NCBI GenBank assembly: GCA_046154695.1
Contig: JBJXFI010000186.1
Coordinates: forward strand, 1 to 9,009
Source: DALYLB01 sp046154695
GTDB lineage: Bacteria; Acidobacteriota; Blastocatellia; RBC074
Reading direction: 5' to 3'
DNA: 9,009 nucleotides
Position 1 is the first letter of the stretch. Each line of letters opens with the position of its first letter. A program made the position numbers and the translations under genes. The notes beneath the pieces are model-generated. The model made no database searches and was not told the DNA's origin. It was given only the letters and a program-made list of their open reading frames with translations. Below, one piece after another: positions 1 to 5,327 of this stretch.

Positions 1-185
1 CTCTAAGCTCTGCTCTCGATCCTGCCGCGCAATCGCGCGGTGAGGATGAAGTGTCTCAATCGTAAGTTAATTTTGGGAGCGCTAGTTCGCTTGGGTGTCT
101 ACAGAGTAGGTGGCCGGGAATTGCTGCTGCAGGCCCGCCCAACTGGCAGAGCAGCCGCCACCTGTGCGATACTTGTCGCGGAGTT

Positions 186-244
186 TTCCCCTACAAATAA
201 ATCTTGCAAGGATTGATGGATTCCGGACCTTTATTCCCCTACAA
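186..244 (+). repeat. 11-bp direct repeat in the operon leader
   Basis: The sequence TTCCCCTACAA occurs at 186-196 and again at 234-244, 48 bases apart start to start, inside the AT-rich part of the leader before the OmpA-family gene. The position fits a pair of protein-binding sites in a promoter region, but no known operator is recognised. An 11-mer repeated by chance within about 60 bases is unlikely, so the repeat itself is solid while its function is only inferred. Confidence 0.5.
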
Positions 245-260
245 GAGTATCCAGTTGATC

Positions 261-267
261 GGAGGAG
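261..267 (+). promoter_or_regulatory. Ribosome binding site setting the OmpA-family start
   Basis: GGAGGAG at 261-267 closely matches the anti-Shine-Dalgarno complement and lies 5-7 bases before ATG 273. This decides the start: an in-frame TTG at 204 would add 23 residues, lacks such a site and would bury the signal peptide. Confidence 0.85.
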
Positions 268-272
268 ACGCG

Positions 273-1898
273 ATGAAAAGAGTTGGATTGAGCCTCGCAA
301 TCGGCCTGGCGGCGATGCTATCGACGTTGAACGCGGCCGCGCAGGCGCCCGGTGAAAAGGAGCTGCCGTATGTCATGCGAACGACGCTCGCGGTGCGCTA
401 TGTGGAGAACAAGAAGACCACGGTGGAGCTGGCGGGGACGCCGCTCTCGCCCCGCGTGACGGGAAAGGTCGAGGTCGAATACAAGCAGAACAACGCGCGG
501 ATCCGCCTGAGGGTGACCAATCTCGACAATCCGCAGACCTTCGGCGCCTTCTACACGACCTTCGTCCTGTGGGCGGTGACGCCCGAAGGGCAGACGGAGA
601 ACCTGATGGAGCTGCCGACGGGTTACGCGGCCGATGTGCGGACGCAGTCCTCGGCGCAGACCTTCGGTGTGATCATCACGGCCGAGCCGCACAATGCGGT
701 GAAGATGCCGTCGCAAAAGGTGGTTGCGGAGACGCAGCTTCCGAAGAACGCGCGGAGCGGCGTGCAGACGAAGCAGGCCGAATACAAGGCCGATCGCGGC
801 CGCCTGTACGAAACCGCCGAGGATTCGACGCTCAAGCCCGACTATCTGACGCCGCGCCTCGTGCTGGGGGCGCGACGGTCGATCGACATCGCGCGCCGCG
901 CGGGGGCGAAGGAGTTCGCGAAGGACGAGTGGAAGCAGGTCGAGACCAAGGTGCAAACGCTGGAGCAGCTCTGGCCGCGAAATCTCAAGGATGAGACGAA
1001 ATACAGCGGAATGGCCCGCGACGTGATGCGTCTCTCGCAGGTCGCCCGCGACCTGTCGATCGAGCGCGAGGAGGTGGCCCGCATCGAGGATGAGCGGCAG
1101 GCGCGAATGCGCGCGCTCGAAGAGGCCCGGCTGCAGGCCGAACGCGCCGTGGCCAACGCGGAGCGCACGCGGCTCGAAGCCGAGCGAGCCAGGGCCGAGG
1201 CCGAACGCGCCATGGCCGAGGCCGAACGCGCCAAGGCCGAGGCCCAAACCGCCGCCCGCACCGCCGTGGAGGAGCGCGGTCGCCGCGAACAGGCCACCCG
1301 CGAAGCCGAGATCGCGCGCCAGCGCGTCGAGGCCGAGCGGCTCGCCGCGGAACGCGCCCAGACCGAGGCGAAGCTGCGCGAAGAGGCCGCCCGCATGGAG
1401 ACCGAGCGCGCCCGCGCCGAGGCCGACAAGGCCCGCCAGCAGGCCGAAGAGGCCAAACGCGAACGCGACAACGCCCTGCAGCGCCTCTATGTCTCGCTCT
1501 CCGAGATCCTCGACACCAAGCGCGAGACTCGCGGCTTCATCGTCAATCTGGGCGACGTGCTCTACGACACCGGCCGCGCGACGCTCAAGCCCGCCGCGAA
1601 AGAGAAGCTCAGCAAACTCGCCGGCATCCTGCTCGCGTACCCCGGAAAACTGACGCTCGAGATCGAGGGACATACCGACTCGGTCGGGTCCGATGAGTTG
1701 AACAACAAGCTCTCGCAAGCCCGGGCCGAATCGGTCCGCGACTACCTGCAGAGCGCCGGCGTCAAGGAGGATCGCATCAAGGCCGTTCGCGGCTTCGGCA
1801 AGACCCGGCCGATCGCCACCAACGACTCGGCGGCCGGCCGGCAGCAGAACCGCCGCGTCGAGGTCGTCATCGAGGACGAGAACCAGGCGCAGAAGTAA
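273..1898 (+). CDS. OmpA-family protein with coiled coil and peptidoglycan-binding C-terminus
   Basis: A 541-residue exported protein expected to tie the envelope to peptidoglycan. Residues 1-23 form a signal peptide (MKR, hydrophobic core, then NAAA before QAPG). Residues about 30-140 look beta-rich and may be an Ig-like sandwich (FVLWAVTPEG, FGVIITAEP). Residues about 175-262 are helical and resemble DUF4398 (ARRSIDIARRAGAKEFA). Residues about 262-405 are a long Ala/Glu/Arg coiled coil with exact heptads. Residues about 425-535 are an OmpA C-terminal domain: EGHTDSVGSDELN, with D469 and R484 spaced 15 apart as in the diaminopimelate-binding pair of OmpA, then NRRVEV at 526-531. There is no eight-strand barrel domain, so it is not classical OmpA and is probably periplasmic or surface-associated. 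It appears to lead the envelope operon, with gmhB 11 nt downstream. The family assignment is sure; the name and exact role are not. Confidence 0.93.
   Translation: MKRVGLSLAIGLAAMLSTLNAAAQAPGEKELPYVMRTTLAVRYVENKKTTVELAGTPLSPRVTGKVEVEYKQNNARIRLRVTNLDNPQTFGAFYTTFVLWAVTPEGQTENLMELPTGYAADVRTQSSAQTFGVIITAEPHNAVKMPSQKVVAETQLPKNARSGVQTKQAEYKADRGRLYETAEDSTLKPDYLTPRLVLGARRSIDIARRAGAKEFAKDEWKQVETKVQTLEQLWPRNLKDETKYSGMARDVMRLSQVARDLSIEREEVARIEDERQARMRALEEARLQAERAVANAERTRLEAERARAEAERAMAEAERAKAEAQTAARTAVEERGRREQATREAEIARQRVEAERLAAERAQTEAKLREEAARMETERARAEADKARQQAEEAKRERDNALQRLYVSLSEILDTKRETRGFIVNLGDVLYDTGRATLKPAAKEKLSKLAGILLAYPGKLTLEIEGHTDSVGSDELNNKLSQARAESVRDYLQSAGVKEDRIKAVRGFGKTRPIATNDSAAGRQQNRRVEVVIEDENQAQK
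1193..1244 (+). repeat. 21-nt tandem repeat encoding coiled-coil heptads
   Basis: A 20-base unit GGCCGAGGCCGAACGCGCCA starts at 1193 and again at 1214, and a third partial copy starts at 1235. The period is 21 bases, i.e. exactly one seven-residue heptad (AEAERAM, AEAERAK, AEA). Near-identity at DNA level suggests recent local duplication that lengthened the coiled coil rather than codon-level convergence. Such tracts can vary in copy number between strains; that is inference. Confidence 0.8.
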
Positions 1899-1909
1899 CG
1901 ACGAGAGCG

Positions 1910-2485
1910 ATGGCGGGAATGAAACGAGCGATCTTTCTCGACCGCGACGGAACCCTGAACGAAGAGGTCGGATACATCACCGATCCGGCGCGATTTCGCC
2001 TCTTCGATTTCGCGGCCGAGGCGGTGCGGAGAATCAATCGCGCGGACCGGCTGGCGATCGTCGTGACGAATCAATCGGGGGTCGCGCGCGGCCTGTATGA
2101 CGAAGCTTTTCTCGCGAAAATCCACGAGGGAATGCGATCGGAGCTTCGACGGGCGGGCGCGGCCCTCGACGGCGTCTATTACTGTCCGCACCATCCCGAG
2201 ATCGGCGAGGCGCCATACCGGCGGGACTGCCGGTGTCGCAAGCCGAAGCCCGGGATGATCCTGCGGGCGGCGCGCGATTTCGGGCTGGACCTGGCGTCGT
2301 GTTATATGATCGGGGATCGGTACGGCGATGTGGCGATGGCGCATGCGGCCGGAGCCCGCGGCGTGCTGCTGCTCAGCGGACACGGCCGCGCGGAGATCGA
2401 GCGCGAGCGCGTTGATTGGCCCCGCGAACCGGACCACATCGCGGAGACGCTGATCGAAGCCGTGAGCTGGATCCTCGAAAACTGA
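1910..2485 (+). CDS. gmhB: D-glycero-beta-D-manno-heptose-1,7-bisphosphate 7-phosphatase (GmhB)
   Basis: A cytosolic HAD-superfamily phosphatase of 191 residues that removes the 7-phosphate of D-glycero-D-manno-heptose 1,7-bisphosphate, a step toward ADP-L-glycero-D-manno-heptose for the LPS inner core. All motifs are present: DRDGT with nucleophile D11 and acid/base D13, TNQSG at 53-57, KPKPGM at 111-116 and GDRYGD at 135-140. The structural zinc site is visible as C92-P-H94 and C107-R-C109, the GmhB signature separating it from histidinol phosphatases. The length is typical. The start is uncertain between ATG 1910 and ATG 1919; neither has a strong ribosome binding site, and both leave the catalytic core intact. 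It lies 11 nt after the OmpA-family gene and 5 nt before the heptosyltransferase. The beta-anomer specificity is inferred from the LPS context; the alpha-anomer S-layer type is the alternative. Confidence 0.93.
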   Translation: MAGMKRAIFLDRDGTLNEEVGYITDPARFRLFDFAAEAVRRINRADRLAIVVTNQSGVARGLYDEAFLAKIHEGMRSELRRAGAALDGVYYCPHHPEIGEAPYRRDCRCRKPKPGMILRAARDFGLDLASCYMIGDRYGDVAMAHAAGARGVLLLSGHGRAEIERERVDWPREPDHIAETLIEAVSWILEN

Positions 2486-2490
2486 GAAGT

Positions 2491-3576
2491 ATGCGGATTT
2501 TGATCGTCAAACTCGGATCCATCGGCGACGTGGTCCACACGCTGCCGGCGCTGGCGGCGCTTCGGCGGGGAATGCCCGACGCCCATATCGCCTGGGCGGT
2601 CGAACGCGGCGGCGCGGCGAAACTGCTCGAAGGGAATCCCTGCCTCGACGAGGTGATCGAGCTGGACATGCGGGGCTGGCGAAAGAGCCTGACCAATGTC
2701 GAGACGCAGACCGAGATTCGCAAGGCGATGCGGCGATTGCGCAACGGCGGATTCGAGATCTCGCTCGACTTTCAGGGATTGATGAAATCGGCCACGGTCG
2801 CGCGGCTCGCGCGCGTCCCGCGCCGCATCGGCTTTTCGAAGGAGGGGCTGCGCGAGCCCGCCAGCGCGCTGCTGCTGACCGAGCGAGTGAACGCGGATGA
2901 TTGCGGGCACGTGATTCGAAAGAACCTGCAACTCGTCGCGCGGCTCGGATGCGACGTCTCGGGGGAGTACGAGTTTCCGCTCCGGCTGTCGGAGCAAGAG
3001 CGGGAGTACGCCGAGGCATGGGCCGGGCGACTCGGCGGCGACTTCGCGATTCTCAATCCGGGAGGCGGATGGCCGACGAAGCTTTGGGGCGCGGCGGGCT
3101 TCGCGGAGATCGCGGACCGGCTCTTCGAGCGGCGGGCCATTCGATCAGCCGTCACGGTGGGGCCGGGCGAGGAGCCGATGGCGCAAGCCATCGTCGAAGG
3201 GGCGCGCACCGGCGCGGCGGTCGCGGTCGACGCGACATTGAAACAGTTCTTCGCGCTTGCCGGGCGCGCGCGGCTCTTTCTCGGCGGCGACACCGGCCCG
3301 ATGCATCTCGCGGCCGCGGCGCGCGCACCGATTGTGGCGATCTTCGGCCCGACGTCGGCCGAACGAAACGGCCCTTTCGACCCGGACGATGTGATCGTCG
3401 AACGGCTCGATCTGGACTGCCGGGCCGATTGTTACCGGCGAAGCTGCAGTCACACCTCCTGCATGAAGATTCCGGCCGAGGATGTCTGGGCGGCCATCGA
3501 CGCCCGGCTCCGAACGGCGCAAACCGCCGCCCCGCATCCGCCGCCGCCCTCGCCGGCGCTCTCGACAAACGCATGA
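2491..3576 (+). CDS. waaC: LPS heptosyltransferase I-like (WaaC/RfaC, GT9 family)
   Basis: A GT-B fold GT9 glycosyltransferase of 361 residues, expected to move L-glycero-D-manno-heptose from ADP-heptose onto Kdo-lipid A at the cytoplasmic face of the inner membrane. The N-terminus MRILIVKLGSIGDVVHTLPA carries D13, the position of the catalytic Asp of E. coli WaaC. Further WaaC-like marks are RGWRKS at 61-66, DFQGLMKSA at 93-101, REPAS at 121-125, NPGGGWPTKLWG at 189-200 and GGDTGPMHLAAA at 265-276, which forms the nucleotide-sugar site. The C-terminal part has four cysteines (C310, C314, C319, C324), and a proline-rich tail of about 20 residues follows. ATG 2491 begins exactly at the conserved N-terminus; an upstream in-frame ATG at 2416 would overlap gmhB by 70 nt. 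The stop overlaps the next start as ATGA. Heptosyltransferase I rather than II is a judgement from motifs. Confidence 0.85.
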   Translation: MRILIVKLGSIGDVVHTLPALAALRRGMPDAHIAWAVERGGAAKLLEGNPCLDEVIELDMRGWRKSLTNVETQTEIRKAMRRLRNGGFEISLDFQGLMKSATVARLARVPRRIGFSKEGLREPASALLLTERVNADDCGHVIRKNLQLVARLGCDVSGEYEFPLRLSEQEREYAEAWAGRLGGDFAILNPGGGWPTKLWGAAGFAEIADRLFERRAIRSAVTVGPGEEPMAQAIVEGARTGAAVAVDATLKQFFALAGRARLFLGGDTGPMHLAAAARAPIVAIFGPTSAERNGPFDPDDVIVERLDLDCRADCYRRSCSHTSCMKIPAEDVWAAIDARLRTAQTAAPHPPPPSPALSTNA

Positions 3577-4148
3577 CAGAAACGCAACCGGGTTCCACGC
3601 AACACATCTTCAGGAAGAGACTGCAGCGCCTTCGCGTCCCGCTCGGCTTCATCACGGCGGTCCTGTTCGTCGCCGGCTCGCGGCCGACGTGGCGCTCGCT
3701 GATGATCGGCCTCCCGATCGCCCTCGGCGGCGTCCTGATTCGCGCATGGGCATCGGGCCATCTGCGCAAGAACGCGGAACTGGCCGTCTCCGGCCCCTAC
3801 GCGCACACGCGAAATCCCCTCTATTTCGGTAGTTTCGTGATGGCGATCGGATGCGCCGCCGCCGGCGGACATCCGCTTCTCGGCCTGATGCTGATCGGGT
3901 TCTTCCTGCTCGTCTACATGCCGGTGATGCAGGCCGAGGTTTCGCATATGGAATCGCTCTTCGCCGAGTCGTATGCCCGGTGGGCCGCGCATGTGCCTCT
4001 CTTTCTGCCCCGGCTCACGCCCCATGCCTCAGGAACGCCGCGCGGCTTCGATCCGCGGCAGTACCTGCGCCATCGCGAATACCGCGCCCTGGCCGGCTTG
4101 ACGATCGTCATGGCCTTTCTCATCATTAAAGCCGCGAAAATTCTATAA
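3573..4148 (+). CDS. Isoprenylcysteine/phospholipid methyltransferase-like integral membrane protein
   Basis: A 191-residue membrane protein of the ICMT/PEMT-like methyltransferase superfamily, which uses S-adenosylmethionine on hydrophobic, membrane-embedded substrates. The signature GPYAHTRNPLY lies at 74-84, followed by E122, E127 and Y134..W137...VP.F.P to 146, the usual C-terminal part of the SAM site. Hydrophobic segments are near 21-36, 43-58, 84-99, 101-118 and 173-189, suggesting four or five membrane passes. ATG 3573 lies inside the stop of the heptosyltransferase (ATGA), so translation is probably coupled; a much longer in-frame extension upstream is only an overlap shadow. Bacteria lack prenylated CaaX proteins of the eukaryotic kind, so the substrate is unknown. 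Its place among LPS genes suggests a lipid or envelope substrate, which is inference. A basic 40-residue stretch (about 146-172) separates the core from the last helix. Confidence 0.85.
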   Translation: MTETQPGSTQHIFRKRLQRLRVPLGFITAVLFVAGSRPTWRSLMIGLPIALGGVLIRAWASGHLRKNAELAVSGPYAHTRNPLYFGSFVMAIGCAAAGGHPLLGLMLIGFFLLVYMPVMQAEVSHMESLFAESYARWAAHVPLFLPRLTPHASGTPRGFDPRQYLRHREYRALAGLTIVMAFLIIKAAKIL

Positions 4149-4155
4149 GCCGACG

Positions 4156-4161
4156 AGGAGG
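4156..4161 (+). promoter_or_regulatory. Strong ribosome binding site for the DUF3108 gene
   Basis: AGGAGG at 4156-4161 is a perfect Shine-Dalgarno core, but only three bases separate it from ATG 4165, a short spacing. It sits in the 16-nt gap after the methyltransferase stop. No other ATG nearby is in frame, so it supports the chosen start. Confidence 0.75.
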
Positions 4162-4164
4162 TCC

Positions 4165-5166
4165 ATGCGTTCAATCGTCCGCGATATCCTTCGCACATTT
4201 CTCTTTCCGCTGCTCCTTCTGTGCGCGGCCCTGCCGCACGGCGCGGGCGCGCAGGAGCCCGCGAAGCCGCCCCCCATCGATACGCCCCCGCTTCCGCTGG
4301 CGCAATTGAAGCGGGAGTTCAAGGACGGCCTGCCGGTTCCCGTCGGCGAGCGGATCGAATACGAGATCCGCTTCTCCCGCTTCCCGATCTATGCCACCGT
4401 GGGCGTCGTGGCCTTCGATTTTCTGGGAACGGTCCCCGCCGGCAAGGCGGCTGAACTGATTCCGGGACTGAACGCGGAATTCAAGCCCTCCGCGGACGAG
4501 GAATATTTCTTCGTGCGCGGCCTGGCGCAATCGAAGGGAATTCTGATCGCGATCCTCGGCATCGACGTGCGCGACCGCTTCGAAACGCTGGTCGATACGC
4601 GCGATTTCTCGGCGCGACTCAGCTTCAAGGAGATCAAGGAGGGCAGGAAACACATCTCCCAAACCGCGATCTTCGATCGAGCCGGCAAGACCGTCGATCT
4701 CAAGATCAACGATCTGAACAAGCCCGACGCGCCTCCGCGCGAAATTCGGATGGAGCGCAAGGAGGGGATGCTCGACCTGCTCTCCGCATTCTTCTTCGTT
4801 CGCACGCAGAGGCTCAGGGAAGGCCAGTTGCTCCGCTTCCCCGTCAGCGATGATGACGGGAGCTATCAATTCGATGTCGTCGTGGGAAAGACAGAAAAGC
4901 TGAAGACCGAATGCGGAAGCGTAAAGGCCATCCGGCTCGAACCGAAGCTCTTCGGCCCCGGCCGGATCTTCTCCAGAAAAGGCGAGATGACGATGTGGGT
5001 CAGCGCCGATAAGCGGCACGTTCCGCTTCGCCTGATCGCCAGGACCGACAGCGGGACGATCTCCGCGAAACTGACCAATTTCAAAAAGGACTGCAAGATC
5101 ATCGAGCCCGATCCGGAGCAGCCCGCGGAATCGGAGAAGAAGCCGCCCGAGAAGAAAGCGCACTGA
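4165..5166 (+). CDS. Exported DUF3108 domain protein
   Basis: A 333-residue protein with a clear signal peptide (basic start, LFPLLLLCAALP core, cleavage likely after AGA at residue 29), so periplasmic or outer-membrane associated. C20 lies in the signal core without a good lipobox, so I do not call it a lipoprotein. Residues about 58-310 match the DUF3108 pattern: GERIEYEIRF at 61-70, a beta-rich run, DRFETLVD at 137-144, GMLDLLSAFFFVRTQ at 201-215, RFPVSDDDGSY, then KLFGPGRIFSRKGEMTMWVS at 261-280 and VPLRL. The fold resembles lipid-binding beta sheets, but function is unknown for the family. Two cysteines, C250 and C310, could form a disulphide. The last 20 residues are a charged Pro/Glu/Lys tail. 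As the last gene of the envelope cluster, 16 nt after the methyltransferase, a role in lipid or LPS handling is plausible but unproven. The stop codon lies inside a hairpin stem. Confidence 0.85.
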   Translation: MRSIVRDILRTFLFPLLLLCAALPHGAGAQEPAKPPPIDTPPLPLAQLKREFKDGLPVPVGERIEYEIRFSRFPIYATVGVVAFDFLGTVPAGKAAELIPGLNAEFKPSADEEYFFVRGLAQSKGILIAILGIDVRDRFETLVDTRDFSARLSFKEIKEGRKHISQTAIFDRAGKTVDLKINDLNKPDAPPREIRMERKEGMLDLLSAFFFVRTQRLREGQLLRFPVSDDDGSYQFDVVVGKTEKLKTECGSVKAIRLEPKLFGPGRIFSRKGEMTMWVSADKRHVPLRLIARTDSGTISAKLTNFKKDCKIIEPDPEQPAESEKKPPEKKAH

Positions 5167-5188
5167 GCGCATGCTGTCCAGCTTGTGC
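5167..5188. repeat. Imperfect palindrome, upstream copy
   Basis: Starting right after the DUF3108 stop, 5167-5175 pairs with 5180-5188 around a GTCC loop, with one T-T mismatch and one G-T wobble. Its right part, 5173-5188, is the exact reverse complement of 5285-5300 in the terminator hairpin downstream, so the two elements are opposite-orientation copies of one palindromic unit with about 95 bases between. No T-run follows it on either strand, so it does not look like a terminator itself. Confidence 0.75.
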
Positions 5189-5283
5189 TCAGTGCGAGGG
5201 TGCGCGTGAAGAGTCCGACGCCGGCGCGCCGGAAGGAGTCTCGTTCGAGGCACGGTCTTTTTCCGGTAGTGTCTGATGGATGC

Positions 5284-5314
5284 GGCACAAGCTGGACAGC
5301 TTGTGCCATTTTTT
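5284..5314 (+). terminator. Rho-independent terminator-like hairpin, possibly an attenuator
   Basis: Arms GGCACAAGCT (5284-5293) and AGCTTGTGCC (5298-5307) pair perfectly over 10 bp with a GGAC loop, followed by A and six T residues at 5309-5314. This is the textbook form of an intrinsic terminator on the + strand and would end transcripts of the five-gene envelope cluster. Its T-run is only two bases before the Shine-Dalgarno of the next gene, so any transcript that reaches that gene from upstream must read through it. The 5' arm can instead pair with 5173-5188, which makes an antiterminated form possible. Confidence 0.8.
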
Positions 5315-5316
5315 CC

Positions 5317-5322
5317 AAGGAG
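5317..5322 (+). promoter_or_regulatory. Ribosome binding site fixing the enoyl-CoA hydratase start
   Basis: AAGGAG at 5317-5322, five bases before ATG 5328, fixes the start. An in-frame ATG at 5280 lies before the hairpin, would encode 16 extra residues from the terminator itself and has no matching site. Confidence 0.8.
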
Positions 5323-5327
5323 CCCCT

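Larger units (their letters stand above)
1..272. other. Gene-free leader upstream of the OmpA-family gene
   Basis: No convincing gene is seen here. The first 65 bases could be the tail of an upstream reading frame, but too little is present to say. A small perfect hairpin (6-bp arms 25-30 and 35-40, loop AATC) lacks a following T-run, so it is not a standard terminator. The stretch from about 184 to 250 is clearly more AT-rich than its surroundings and is the most likely promoter region for the downstream envelope operon. I could not find a -35/-10 pair good enough to call. Confidence 0.5.

Noticed and set aside
25..40. Hairpin CCGCGC-AATC-GCGCGG as a terminator
   Set aside because: There is no T-run after it on the plus strand and none in the matching position on the minus strand; it is a short GC-rich palindrome that can arise by chance in such DNA.
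3..65. Possible tail of an upstream plus-strand gene ending in TAA at 63-65
   Set aside because: Only 20 codons are visible, with no homology clue and another frame open nearby to 43, so it cannot be told from chance.
318..1718. A 466-codon open frame on the minus strand opposite the OmpA-family gene
   Set aside because: It is antisense to a well-supported gene, has a low-complexity Leu/Gly/Arg product made by the GC-rich coiled-coil codons, and shows no recognisable domain.
2901..3572. A long upstream in-frame extension of the methyltransferase
   Set aside because: It overlaps almost two thirds of waaC in another frame, encodes Arg/Gly-rich sequence, and ATG 3573 gives a family-sized protein with ATGA coupling.
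4222..4227. C20 of the DUF3108 protein as a lipobox cysteine
   Set aside because: The preceding residues are Leu-Leu-Leu, which do not fit the small residue needed just before the cysteine, and a good signal peptidase I site follows at residue 29.
5221..5232. 12-bp palindrome CCGGCGCGCCGG in the intergenic region
   Set aside because: It is GC-only, has no loop room or T-run and is expected by chance in high-GC sequence; it is not clearly part of the neighbouring palindromic pair.
4171..5253. A 360-codon minus-strand frame opposite the DUF3108 gene
   Set aside because: It is an antisense shadow without a domain; the plus strand has a signal peptide, a strong ribosome binding site and DUF3108 motifs.
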